A DNA stretch of 18,359 bases from an uncultured Lachnospiraceae bacterium (GTDB lineage: Bacteria > Bacillota > Clostridia > Lachnospirales > Lachnospiraceae). The stretch covers positions 1-18,359 of the forward strand of contig CAMNQN010000042.1 of NCBI GenBank assembly GCA_946549155.1. The letters are read 5' to 3'. Made by a program: the position numbers and the translations under genes. Within the stretch, counting starts at the first letter, position 1; the number at the start of each line of letters is the position of its first letter. Under the pieces are notes generated by a model. It was not told the origin of the DNA. It made no database searches and worked only from the letters and a program-made list of their open reading frames with translations. Positions 1 through 7,848 of the stretch are shown in pieces.

Positions 1-30
1 TCTTAGTTTTTCTTGGCATCCGGAGTTATT

Positions 31-92
31 TTCCAGAGGTATGTGGCCCTGCCGTTCCGCCTCACCCTGCGTCCGGTTAATTAACAAAACAC
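31..92 (-). repeat. Dispersed intergenic repeat, left copy (inverted relative to the right edge)
   Basis: Read on the - strand, this stretch matches 18298-18359 at 51 of 62 positions, including a 15-base identical run at the start (GTGTTTTGTTAATTA) and an 11-base run (GCAGGGCCACA). The right copy runs into the window end, so the true length is unknown and bases 1-30 may also belong to it. One frame is open in both copies, but the differences are not biased to third codon positions, so a non-coding repeat is more likely than a protein. The rest of bases 1-229 is AT-rich and holds no gene I can support. A short palindrome, TGAAC-AGC-GTTCA at 109-121, could be an operator but is weak. Confidence 0.75.
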
Positions 93-229
93 GAAGAACA
101 TTAGCACCTGAACAGCGTTCATCATCTCTCGAATTATCATATTTCCTAAACATACATCTTATGGTAAAAATACATAAAAAAATATCAGACTAATAAGTAT
201 CCGATATCAACCTGGTAAAAAATAGTTAT

Positions 230-258
230 TATACATTATCAATTAAAGATGCTATACT
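230..258 (+). promoter_or_regulatory. Candidate promoter of the BMP transporter operon
   Basis: An extended -10 element (TGC followed by TATACT at 253-258) lies 17 bases after a weak -35 candidate (TATACA, 230-235) in AT-rich sequence. Transcription would begin near 265 and leave a leader of about 32 bases containing the ribosome binding site AAAGGGGGA (281-289). The leader is too short for a riboswitch. Sequence-pattern evidence only. Confidence 0.5.
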
Positions 259-296
259 AAAATTACAAAATAATACATCCAAAGGGGGAAAATGAC

Positions 297-1388
297 ATGA
301 AAAAATTAGTTTCTTTCTGTTTAACTGCGGCTTTAACGGCTTCGCTGGCGGTAACGGGTGGTATGGGCGTAGCAGCAGAGAGTGCGGACGCACCGGAAAT
401 CGACAAAATTGTAACGGTGCTTCCTAATGTGCGTGGTGACGGCGGTACCCATGATCTGGCTTGCCGGGCGTCAGAGGCTATCGCAGAGAGCATTGGCGCG
501 GATCTGGATATCATTGAGCTGGGTACGGCAGTGACGGATTCCGCGAAATGGGAAGCGGCTATGTGTGACCTGTGTGAGGAGGATTACGATCTGATTATCA
601 CCGGCGGCTCTCTGATGAAGGATACGATTCAGACGGTAGCTCCCATGTATCAGGAGGTTCCTTTCATTTGCTATGATGTAAATCTGGACTTTGACACAGT
701 GGAAATGCCCAATGTGTATGCCATGGATTTCTATCAGAACCAGGCAGCCTTTATGGCCGGCATCATCGCAGCCAGCATGACGGAGACGGATTATGTGGGC
801 TTTGTGGGCGCCACTAAGATTCCGGTAATCTATGACTTTATGGTAGGCTTTATTTCCGGCGCACAGACGGTGAACCCGGATATCAAGGTGGCAGTTGCCT
901 TCACCAATGACTTCAATGATGCAACACTGGCGAAGGAACTGGCTATGGCTCAGATCGATGACGGTGCGGATATTGTGTATCCGGCCTGCGGCAACGCGGC
1001 AGCCGGCGTTTATGAGGCGGCCAGAGATAAAGAAGTGTTTGCCATCGGAAATGACCAGGATGTGGCGACGAAGTATGCGGGAAGCGACGAGAGTATCCAG
1101 AAGGTGATCTTAGCATCCGTAATGAAGAAGGTAGACAATGCAGTGAGCTTCGCTTATGAGCGGTATGCGGCCGGCGAGCTGCCCTTCGGCACACAGGAGA
1201 CAGTAGGTATTGCCACGGATGGTGCGGGTATCGTGAAAAATGACTACTACGAGGAGATGATCCCGGAGGAAGTAAAGACGGTAGTAGGCGAGTATGAGGA
1301 GAAAATCACCAATGGCGAAGTGGAAGTGCCCACAGCTATCGGAATGGCTGCCGAGGAAATCGACGCCCTGATTGAATCCGCACAGTAA
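297..1388 (+). CDS. BMP/PnrA-family substrate-binding protein of an ABC importer
   Basis: This 363-residue exported protein resembles the BMP (Med/PnrA) periplasmic-binding family, which feeds nucleosides to NupOPQ-type ABC importers. The N-terminus is a signal peptide: MKK, a hydrophobic stretch to about residue 24, then V-A-A as a signal peptidase I-like site near residue 27. There is no lipobox cysteine, which is unusual because Gram-positive members are normally lipoproteins. Family-like blocks are GADIVYPACGNAAAGV in the middle and IGNDQD, which fits the ligand-contacting acidic position of PnrA-like proteins. The first lobe (NVRGDGGTHDLAC) departs from the usual D-x-S-F-N-Q pattern, so the ligand may differ from ordinary nucleosides. 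AAAGGGGGA precedes the start at good spacing. It is the first gene of the transporter operon and is separated from the ATPase gene by a hairpin, a layout that often gives the binding protein higher expression. Confidence 0.85.
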   Translation: MKKLVSFCLTAALTASLAVTGGMGVAAESADAPEIDKIVTVLPNVRGDGGTHDLACRASEAIAESIGADLDIIELGTAVTDSAKWEAAMCDLCEEDYDLIITGGSLMKDTIQTVAPMYQEVPFICYDVNLDFDTVEMPNVYAMDFYQNQAAFMAGIIAASMTETDYVGFVGATKIPVIYDFMVGFISGAQTVNPDIKVAVAFTNDFNDATLAKELAMAQIDDGADIVYPACGNAAAGVYEAARDKEVFAIGNDQDVATKYAGSDESIQKVILASVMKKVDNAVSFAYERYAAGELPFGTQETVGIATDGAGIVKNDYYEEMIPEEVKTVVGEYEEKITNGEVEVPTAIGMAAEEIDALIESAQ

Positions 1389-1455
1389 TTTGTCCGGCGA
1401 TCCCATGTAACAGTGTAGAAAAAAGGGGTGGCCGTACGAAAAATGAGTAAAAAGA

Positions 1456-1516
1456 GGGCTGCCGCAAAAAGTGCCTGGAAATTCGCAGAATATTCCTGCG
1501 TACCTTGCGGCAGCCC
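1456..1516 (+). terminator. Long-stem hairpin between the binding-protein and ATPase genes (partial terminator or RNA-stability element)
   Basis: GGGCTGCCGCAA (1456-1467) pairs perfectly with TTGCGGCAGCCC (1505-1516), a 12-bp GC-rich stem. Inside it, CGCAG (1484-1488) pairs with CTGCG (1496-1500). On the + strand the tract that follows is only a weak T-run (CTTAATTTT). On the - strand a better run follows (TCTTTTTACTC). It may therefore act as a leaky + strand terminator or 3'-end protector for the binding-protein mRNA, and as a - strand terminator. The 191-base gap 1389-1579 holds no gene. Confidence 0.6.
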
Positions 1517-1579
1517 CTTAATTTTGCCAGATTATTTTACAAAGAGACGCGAAAATTCCTTAGAGAGGAGGAAGAAAAC

Positions 1580-3154
1580 ATGAACAACAACGCTTCACTG
1601 CCGGTCATCGAGATGAAGGGAATCACAAAAATTTATTCCAATGGCGTGATTGCGAACAAAGATGTGGATTTCAGCGTAAAGTCCGGAGAGATTCACGCGG
1701 TGATGGGAGAAAACGGAGCGGGAAAATCCACGCTCATGAAGATGCTGTTCGGTATGGAAAAGCCGGACAAGGGAACGATTTTTTACAGGGGGAAGCCTGT
1801 GATGATTCATCAACCGTCCGATGCCATCGCGCTGAAAATCGGTATGGTGCATCAGGAGTTTATGCTGGTTCCGTCCCTGACAGTGGCGGAGAATATGATG
1901 CTGCGGGAGGAACCGGTGAAGGGCGGCATCTTTATCGATCGGGCCAAGGCAGTGGAGGAGACGGTAAAAATATCAGAGAAATACCATCTGCCCATCGATC
2001 CCAACGCACGCATTATAGACCTGCCGGTGGGAATGAAGCAGCGGGTGGAAATCCTGAAGGCGCTCTACAGAGGTGCGGAGATTCTGATTCTGGACGAGCC
2101 TACGGCGGTTCTTACGCCCCAGGAGACGGAGGAACTGTTCCGCCAGCTTCAGATCCTGAGGGAGATCGGCCACACGGTAATCTTTATTTCCCACAAGATC
2201 CGGGAGGTAAAACAAATCTGTGACCGTATCACAATCCTGAAAAATGGCCTGTCCATGGGCGTATACAATGTGGCGGAAATCACCGAGGCAGATATCTCCA
2301 GACTGATGGTTGGCCGGGAAGTGAAGATGAAACTGGATAAAAAGAAAGCGAATCCAGGAGATGTGGTGCTGAAGGTGGACAATCTCTGTTACGGGTACGG
2401 GGAAGGAAAGCTGAAAGTAAATGACGTAAGCTTCACGGTGCGCAGCGGAGAGATTGTGGGTATCGCAGGTGTGGAAGGAAATGGCCAGCGGGAGCTGCTG
2501 GAACTGATTACCGGGCTTCGGGGCATTCAGCGTGGAAAGGTATCCGCCAGCGGCCTGGATATCCGTGGAATGTCCATTCAGAAAATCAGAGACAAGGCGA
2601 AGATGGCTTATATTCCCCAGGACCGGCTGCTGTTCGGCGTGGCCTCGGAGGCCACCATCAAAGAGAATCTGATGGCGAATCGCATTTCAAACAGGGAATA
2701 CTCCCGGGCGGGAGTGATAAAGGGCGGCAAATTTACAAAAAGATCCCGGGAACTGATTGAAGAATTCCGCATCAAATGCGGAGGGGAGGAGCAGACGGTG
2801 AATATGCTCTCCGGCGGAAACATTCAGAAGGTGGTAGTGGCCAGAGAACTGTCCATGCCCCGGAATCTGATTGTGATTGACCAGCCTTCCAGAGGTATTG
2901 ATGTGGGAGCCACAAAATTTATCCATGAGAAAATTTTTGAACTGCGGGATGCGAACGCCGCAATTCTGGTGAACTCTGCGGATCTGGCGGAGATTATGGA
3001 ATTAAGCGATTCTCTGTTTGTTATGTACGAGGGAGAGATCGTGGCCTACTTTAAGAGCCTGGAGGGCGTCACGGAGGAGCAGTTGGGCGAGTATATGCTG
3101 GGCATTAACCGGCAGACCCCGGAACAGATTAAGGAGGCGTATTATGAGCAATAA
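1580..3154 (+). CDS. Sugar/nucleoside-type ABC importer ATPase with two cassettes (NupO/RbsA class)
   Basis: A 524-residue cytoplasmic ATPase with two ABC domains in one chain, as is usual for BMP- and ribose-type importers. Domain 1 has Walker A GENGAGKS (43-50), an ABC signature LPVGMKQR and Walker B LILDEPTA. Domain 2 has a degenerate Walker A (GVEGNGQREL, lacking the lysine), an intact signature LSGGNIQK and Walker B with glutamine in place of the catalytic glutamate (VIDQPSRGID). This asymmetry is normal for the class: one site hydrolyses ATP. I chose ATG 1580 because AGAGGAGGAA lies just upstream; an in-frame ATG at 1505 falls inside the 3' arm of the upstream hairpin. The last 11 bases overlap the first permease gene, indicating translational coupling. 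Confidence 0.92.
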   Translation: MNNNASLPVIEMKGITKIYSNGVIANKDVDFSVKSGEIHAVMGENGAGKSTLMKMLFGMEKPDKGTIFYRGKPVMIHQPSDAIALKIGMVHQEFMLVPSLTVAENMMLREEPVKGGIFIDRAKAVEETVKISEKYHLPIDPNARIIDLPVGMKQRVEILKALYRGAEILILDEPTAVLTPQETEELFRQLQILREIGHTVIFISHKIREVKQICDRITILKNGLSMGVYNVAEITEADISRLMVGREVKMKLDKKKANPGDVVLKVDNLCYGYGEGKLKVNDVSFTVRSGEIVGIAGVEGNGQRELLELITGLRGIQRGKVSASGLDIRGMSIQKIRDKAKMAYIPQDRLLFGVASEATIKENLMANRISNREYSRAGVIKGGKFTKRSRELIEEFRIKCGGEEQTVNMLSGGNIQKVVVARELSMPRNLIVIDQPSRGIDVGATKFIHEKIFELRDANAAILVNSADLAEIMELSDSLFVMYEGEIVAYFKSLEGVTEEQLGEYMLGINRQTPEQIKEAYYEQ

Positions 3155-4214
3155 ACAGTTGAATCAGGTATTTTCTATTGTAAAAACGTTTCTTGCGATT
3201 CTGATTGCCATGGTGGTGGCTTTTGTGGTGATTCTGATTGTCAGTGAAGAACCGCTGGAAGCCCTTCACGCGTTCCTGCTGGGGCCCTTCACCTCCGTGC
3301 GGCGAATCGGAAACCTGATCGAGAACACGATTCCCCTGATCTATGTGGGATTGGGCGTCTGCGTTCTGTGGGCTACGGGAAAGAGGACCTTATCCGGTGA
3401 GGGCTGCTATTACTTTGGCGGTCTGATGGCGGCGCTGGCCTCCCTGAAAATTGTGTTTCTCCATGGAAAGAGCCTGACTCTCGTCTCTATTCTGATTGTG
3501 ATCGCGGTGTGCGGCCTGATGGCGCTGCTTCCCATGCTGGTGAATCTGAAGTACGGGACCGACGCCTTTGTGGTATCGTTGTTGTTTAACTATGTGATGT
3601 TTTATATCGGAAACTATATTTTCAGTAATTATCTGATGGATATAACCTCCACCTCCTCCGGTTCCTATCCGCTGCCCACGGACAGCTTTCTTCCTACGCT
3701 GATTCCGGGAACCAAGGTGACGGCAAACCTGATTATTGCTTTGCTGATGATCGCACTGATGTGGTTTTTCATGTATAAGACGAAATGGGGATACAGTATC
3801 CGCCTTGTGGGTCTGAATCCCAACTGTGCGAAGTATGTGGGCATCAATGTTTTTGCGGTGTGTATGCTGGCGCAGTTTATCGGCGGCGCCATCAGCGGAG
3901 TCGGCGGCGGAATGGAGATGTTCGGAAGAAATCCCCGGTTTTCCTGGTTTTCCCTGACGAATATGGGATGGGACGGTATTATGGTAGCCACTCTGGCCAA
4001 ATATAAGCCCCAATACATCCTGTTTTCCGCGCTGTTTCTTGGTTATGTGCGGACGGGAGCAGATATTATGAACCGTTCCTCCGATGTGGCCAGTGAGATT
4101 GTAATGATTATTCAGGCAGTGATGATTCTGTTCATTGGAGCCAGCTCCTTCCTGGCCCACACCCAGCAGAAGCTCAGGGTGAAATACAGCGACAAGGTAA
4201 GACAGGAGGTGTAG
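3144..4214 (+). CDS. ABC importer permease 1 (NupP/YufP-like, BPD_transp_2 family)
   Basis: A 356-residue polytopic membrane protein with roughly eight to ten hydrophobic segments. Family marks include the GEG element after the third segment (TLSGEGCYYFGG) and the loop motif VGLNPNCAKYVGIN, which corresponds to the G-x-N-x-x-A-A-x-Y-x-G-I block contacting the ATPase in ribose and nucleoside importers. The start is ATG 3144 with AAGGAGGCG seven bases upstream. A longer in-frame extension from 3018 lies wholly within the ATPase gene and encodes an Arg/Trp-rich stretch unlike this family. It should pair with the second permease to form the heterodimeric channel. The gene overlaps the ATPase gene by 11 bases and ends three bases before the next start. 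Confidence 0.9.
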   Translation: MSNKQLNQVFSIVKTFLAILIAMVVAFVVILIVSEEPLEALHAFLLGPFTSVRRIGNLIENTIPLIYVGLGVCVLWATGKRTLSGEGCYYFGGLMAALASLKIVFLHGKSLTLVSILIVIAVCGLMALLPMLVNLKYGTDAFVVSLLFNYVMFYIGNYIFSNYLMDITSTSSGSYPLPTDSFLPTLIPGTKVTANLIIALLMIALMWFFMYKTKWGYSIRLVGLNPNCAKYVGINVFAVCMLAQFIGGAISGVGGGMEMFGRNPRFSWFSLTNMGWDGIMVATLAKYKPQYILFSALFLGYVRTGADIMNRSSDVASEIVMIIQAVMILFIGASSFLAHTQQKLRVKYSDKVRQEV

Positions 4215-4217
4215 ACA

Positions 4218-5183
4218 ATGGGAATTTTGGAAAATATTTTTACGGCAAGCTTTTTGTATACAGTGATCCGGGTATCCACACCCCTGATTTTTGCCAGTCT
4301 GTCCTCCCTGGTGGCCAGGAAGGCCGGAGTGACCAACATTACCATCGACAGTACCATGCTGATGTCAGCGCTAATCGGCGTGCTGGTCAGCGCCTTTACC
4401 GGCTCGCTGTGGCTTGCGCTGCTTTGCGGTATGCTGGTGGGTGTGGTCATGGGAATCTTTATGGGATATTTCCACATCATGATGAACACCAACATGATTC
4501 TTACCGGTGTAGCCATCAATACCTTTACCAATGGCGCCGTGGTGATGATTCTGTACGCCTTTACCGGTGACAAGGGCTCTTCCTCCATGATCAAAAGTCT
4601 GGGAGTGCCCGGAGTGGAAATTCCGATTCTGAAGAATATTCCGGTGCTGGGAGAAATCCTCTCCGGCCATAACATTTTTACTTATGTGGCATTTTTGCTG
4701 GTGATTGCAGTGTGGTTTCTGATGTACCGCACCCCCCTTGGACTGCGTATCCGGGCGGTGGGAGAAAACAGCAGTGCGGCCCGGTCTGTGGGAGAGAATC
4801 CCACGAAGGTAAAGCTGATTGCTCTGGGGCTCAGCGGATTTTTCGCCTCCTTAGGCGGCATGTACCTGTCCATGGGAAATATGCAGGTGTTTATTGTGGG
4901 AATGACATCCAGCCGCGGATTTATCGGTGTGGCAGCAGATGCCATGGGCCAGGGCAATCCGGTGGGAGCCATGCTGGCCTCTCTGCTGTTTGGCTGTGCC
5001 AACGCGGTGGGAAATGTACTTCAGATTAATTCCTTCTCCACGGATATGGTGATGGCGATTCCCTATGTGGTGTCCATTATCGGCATTATTATCTATTCAG
5101 CCAGAGAGAAGCAGAGGAAGGAAAGCAGAGTGAAACGGGCCATTGCGGAGGCAGAAAGGAATGCAGGCGCTGTGGCAAGATAA
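4218..5183 (+). CDS. ABC importer permease 2 (NupQ/YufQ-like, BPD_transp_2 family)
   Basis: A 321-residue integral membrane protein, the partner of the preceding permease. It shows the hydrophobic segment pattern of the family and the cytoplasmic loop RAVGENSSAARSVGENPTKV, followed by the glycine-rich LSGFFASLGGMYLSMG segment and RGFIGVAADAMGQGNPVGAM, which matches the conserved GF-[IL]-A-L-A-A block. The usual N-terminal LNIGVEG-type motif is changed to VTNITIDSTM, as can happen in one half of asymmetric permease pairs. GACAGGAGGTG provides a strong ribosome binding site, and only three bases separate it from the upstream gene. The C-terminal tail is basic, Lys/Arg/Glu-rich and probably cytoplasmic. 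Confidence 0.9.
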   Translation: MGILENIFTASFLYTVIRVSTPLIFASLSSLVARKAGVTNITIDSTMLMSALIGVLVSAFTGSLWLALLCGMLVGVVMGIFMGYFHIMMNTNMILTGVAINTFTNGAVVMILYAFTGDKGSSSMIKSLGVPGVEIPILKNIPVLGEILSGHNIFTYVAFLLVIAVWFLMYRTPLGLRIRAVGENSSAARSVGENPTKVKLIALGLSGFFASLGGMYLSMGNMQVFIVGMTSSRGFIGVAADAMGQGNPVGAMLASLLFGCANAVGNVLQINSFSTDMVMAIPYVVSIIGIIIYSAREKQRKESRVKRAIAEAERNAGAVAR

Positions 5184-5202
5184 AAAAGATCGGGAGGTTG
5201 GC

Positions 5203-6153
5203 ATGAAGAAAATACCGGTGATCATTGACTGTGACCCAGGGCATGACGATATGGTGGCGTTGGTGCTGGCGCTGGGAAACAGCCGTTTGGATGTGAAGGC
5301 GGTCACTAACGTGGCAGGCAACAAGGTAATGGAAAAGGTGGTAAGAAATACGCTGAATATCCTGAATTACTGCGGAGTAAAGCGGGAGGTGGCGGCGGGG
5401 GCCCGGAGGCCGCTGGTGCGGGAGTACCTGCGGACGGATACGGAGGGAGCCCACGGTATCAGCGGTCTGGATGGATTTGATTTTCCGGAGGAGAATCCCC
5501 TGCGCTGTTCGGATCGGACCGCCATTGAGGTGATGGCGGAGGTTCTGCGCACCAGTGAAGAGAAGGTAACGCTGATCGCCACCGGACCGCTGACGAATCT
5601 GGGGCTTTTGATCCGGGCTTTCCCGGAGCTTTGTAGGGAGAAGGTAGAAAGAATTTCCCTGATGGGCGGTACCTGCCATTATATTCTGACAAAGCCCTTT
5701 ATGGAATTTAATGTGTTTATGGATGCGGAGGCATCTAAGATCGTGTTTGGGAGCGGTCTGCCCATCACCATGTTCGGGTATGATGTGACTTATAATACCC
5801 TTCTGGAGCTGGATTTCCTGAAGAAGCTGGAGAAGGTGGGAAATCGCACGGGACACATGGTATCCAGTCTGCTCCAGGCTTTTTATCAGCTGCATAATAA
5901 GGCCTGGATGGAGGTGGAGGGCTGTCCGGTACACGACGCCTGCGCGGTGGCCGGAGTGATTGATCCCTCCATTGTGACGGAAAGTGAGCGGATGTATGTG
6001 GAGATTCCTACGGAGCCGGGTCCTCTCTCCGGTGCGACCATCTGCGATTATGCCCATCGTTCCGGAAAACCCGCCAATGTGGAGGTGGTGTTTAAGATGG
6101 ACAGAGACCGTTTTCAGGATATGATTCTGGATTCTGTGAGGGCGCTGGCATGA
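5203..6153 (+). CDS. Inosine/uridine-preferring nucleoside hydrolase family enzyme
   Basis: A 316-residue member of the IUNH/Rih family, which hydrolyses the N-glycosidic bond of ribonucleosides to give a free base and ribose in the cytoplasm. The calcium-binding aspartate cluster DCDPGHDD is at residues 9-16. Further on are LIATGPLTNLG, the MGG turn, EFNVFMDAEAS (the ribose-binding Asn and Glu/Asp region) and VHDACAVAGVIDP, the His-Asp pair near the C-terminus that completes metal and base binding. All key residues appear present. ATG 5203 follows GGGAGGTTGGC; an in-frame ATG at 5143 would extend back into the permease gene. The final ATGA is shared with the next start. Its place right after the importer suggests that the imported ligand is a nucleoside or similar N-glycoside. 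The exact base preference cannot be read from sequence. Confidence 0.92.
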   Translation: MKKIPVIIDCDPGHDDMVALVLALGNSRLDVKAVTNVAGNKVMEKVVRNTLNILNYCGVKREVAAGARRPLVREYLRTDTEGAHGISGLDGFDFPEENPLRCSDRTAIEVMAEVLRTSEEKVTLIATGPLTNLGLLIRAFPELCREKVERISLMGGTCHYILTKPFMEFNVFMDAEASKIVFGSGLPITMFGYDVTYNTLLELDFLKKLEKVGNRTGHMVSSLLQAFYQLHNKAWMEVEGCPVHDACAVAGVIDPSIVTESERMYVEIPTEPGPLSGATICDYAHRSGKPANVEVVFKMDRDRFQDMILDSVRALA

Positions 6154-6890
6154 GCTGGAGCTGGGTACTCTATGTGCTGATTCTGTTTGGTTCCAATATT
6201 TTAGGATCAGTGGGCGGGTTTGGAGCCGGGATGATCAGTATTCCGTTTCTGACCCAGCTGTTTGACGCGAAGCTGGTAATCATGGCTTCCACGGTGACCT
6301 GTATTCTGAATTTTTATATCGCGGTGGAAAACTGGAAATGGATTCAGTGGAAAAAGCTGTGGAAGATCGTGGTGCTGATGTGCATCGGACTGCCCTTCGG
6401 CGTTTGGATTTTAAAGATTTTACCGGTGGAGATTCTGAAATTTCTGTTGGGAATCTTTATGGTTCTTCTGGGCGGCTATGGGCTTTGCAAGATGAAAAAC
6501 AGACGGCTGGAGGAGAAGAAAATCGCGCTTCCGGTTTTGTATGCCGGCCTGATTTTGGCCGGGGTCATACAGGGGGCCATTTCCTCCGGCGGCAGCCTGG
6601 TGCTTTTATACGCGCAGCAGGAGCTTCCGGAGAAAAAAAGCCTTCGCTCCACACTGGCGCTTTTGTGGAGCGCCGTCAGCGTCATCGCGGTACTGCAGTA
6701 TTGGTATGCCGGGACGCTGACATCCCAGGTATTTTTCATGGCGGGAATTGGGGCCCCGGCGGTGCTGGCCGGCATTTTTGCGGGAAGCATGCTTTGCCGG
6801 AAATTAAGCCAGAGAACCTTTCAGTATATTATTTATCTGCTGATTCTGGCAGCTGGTCTGATGAACTGTGTTGGGTTTCTGGCAGGATAA
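6150..6890 (+). CDS. TauE/SafE (DUF81) family membrane protein
   Basis: A 246-residue membrane protein with about seven or eight hydrophobic segments. The duplicated glycine/proline marks of the TauE/SafE family are visible: VGGFGAGMISIPFL in the first repeat and the related ISSGGSLVLLY in the second, near residue 145. Family members are proposed anion or organosulfur exporters, mainly on genetic context, and the substrate here is unknown. Its start overlaps the stop of the nucleoside hydrolase gene (ATGA), so it is the last gene of that operon and may export a product or counter-ion of the pathway. The last 62 bases run antisense to the end of the LysR regulator gene, leaving no room for a terminator between the converging genes. 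Confidence 0.82.
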   Translation: MSWSWVLYVLILFGSNILGSVGGFGAGMISIPFLTQLFDAKLVIMASTVTCILNFYIAVENWKWIQWKKLWKIVVLMCIGLPFGVWILKILPVEILKFLLGIFMVLLGGYGLCKMKNRRLEEKKIALPVLYAGLILAGVIQGAISSGGSLVLLYAQQELPEKKSLRSTLALLWSAVSVIAVLQYWYAGTLTSQVFFMAGIGAPAVLAGIFAGSMLCRKLSQRTFQYIIYLLILAAGLMNCVGFLAG

Positions 6891-7758
6891 TATCCAGATC
6901 CCGGCACAGATCCATGAAATCCAGCATGATGTTGGAGAAAAATTTGTTTTTGTGCCATAGCATCTGAAATTTGCGGGTAAGGACACAGTTTTCGATCTCC
7001 ACCTCCACCAGCGTGCCCTCCTCCAGCTCCTGCGCCACGATTCTGCGGGAAATGACAGTGATGCCGTAGTCGTTGATGACCGCCTGCTTGGTGGTTTCGG
7101 AATTGTTGCAGTACCAGGTACATTTCAGGGAATAATTGTGCAGCTGCATGTAGTCCACAAAGATTTCCCTGGCGGTGGTTTCCCTGGCAATGTAGTTTTC
7201 CCGGCTGATCTCCTCCAGCGTGGCATGCCGGGTTTTGGCGAAGGGGTGGCGGGGGCTGCATATCAGAATCATGGTATCGTTGAGAAACGGCTCATGCACC
7301 AGCTCCGGATGGGAAGGCATATTTTCCACCAGAGCGATGTCCAGGTCATTGCAGGCCAGGGCGTTTGCCAGCTCGTTGGGCGCGTGGATATAGACCTTCA
7401 GCTCCGCGTTTGGGTAAGATTTCCGGAATTCATTCAGAAGCGTGCTGATGATGCAGGTGCCGATGGTGATGGTGGCGCCGATTTTCAGCTCCGCATTGAT
7501 GGAGGTATTGTTCATCTGCTGTTCCAGTTCATTGAAGAGGGACAGGATGTTCTGGGCATAAAAGAGAAACTTTTTGCCGGTGGGCGTGATATAGAGCTTT
7601 TTGGACAGCCGTTCAAAAAGCAGAATATGATAGTGCTTTTCCAGCTCTGCAATAGCCTGGCTGACAGCGGGCTGGGCGATATAAAGTTTTTTGGATGCCC
7701 CGTGCATGCTTCCGCATTCGGCGACGGCAACAAAGATTTTCAGATGGCGTAGAGTCAT
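6829..7758 (-). CDS. LysR-family transcriptional regulator
   Basis: A 309-residue LTTR. The N-terminal winged helix-turn-helix is clear (MTLRHLKIFVAVAECGSM, then SKKLYIAQPAVSQAIAELE at about residues 22-40, then the wing LFERLSKKLYITPTG). It is followed by a linker helix and the substrate-binding fold (KIGATITIGTCIIS, then Y-P-N-A-E-L-K-V). AAGGAA (7764-7769 on the - strand) precedes the start. It diverges from the amidohydrolase-like gene across a 90-bp gap, the usual arrangement for an LTTR acting on its neighbour, and converges on the TauE gene. It could control the amidohydrolase-like gene, the transport operon or both; the inducer is unknown. The last 20 codons, including the stop, overlap the TauE gene in antisense. 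Confidence 0.93.
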   Translation of the reverse strand: MTLRHLKIFVAVAECGSMHGASKKLYIAQPAVSQAIAELEKHYHILLFERLSKKLYITPTGKKFLFYAQNILSLFNELEQQMNNTSINAELKIGATITIGTCIISTLLNEFRKSYPNAELKVYIHAPNELANALACNDLDIALVENMPSHPELVHEPFLNDTMILICSPRHPFAKTRHATLEEISRENYIARETTAREIFVDYMQLHNYSLKCTWYCNNSETTKQAVINDYGITVISRRIVAQELEEGTLVEVEIENCVLTRKFQMLWHKNKFFSNIMLDFMDLCRDLDIILPETQHSSSDQLPESADK

Positions 7759-7848
7759 GGCGGTTCCTTTCTGTCAGGCAGTTTACAACGCATTTTCTTT
7801 TATACTAAACATTTTTTTATAGAAAAGCAAGAGAGCGAGGCAAGAATT
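7759..7848. promoter_or_regulatory. Divergent control region between the LysR regulator and the amidohydrolase-like gene
   Basis: A 90-bp AT-rich gap between divergent genes. On the + strand a good -10 (TATACT, 7801-7806) has no good -35 at the right spacing, as expected of an activator-dependent promoter. On the - strand TATAAA-like sequences occur in the same stretch. LysR-type sites (T-N11-A) are too loose to place with confidence here. That this is the regulator's binding region is inferred from layout. Confidence 0.5.

Noticed and set aside
105..115. An 11-base match (CACCTGAACAG) to an end region of MITE copy 1
   Set aside because: An 11-base match between a 144-bp element and 18 kb on both strands is expected about once by chance, and no flanking repeat or further similarity is seen.
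3018..3143. In-frame upstream ATG that would lengthen permease 1 by 42 residues
   Set aside because: The extension lies within the ATPase gene in another frame and is Arg/Trp-rich; AAGGAGG precedes ATG 3144.
2386..3154. Degenerate second ATP-binding site in the dual-cassette ATPase
   Set aside because: Loss of the Walker A lysine and catalytic glutamate in the second domain is normal for this transporter class and not a sign of decay.
3390..4160. A 256-codon open frame on the - strand opposite permease 1
   Set aside because: His/Gln-rich shadow of a hydrophobic-codon-rich gene; the + strand permease explains the region.
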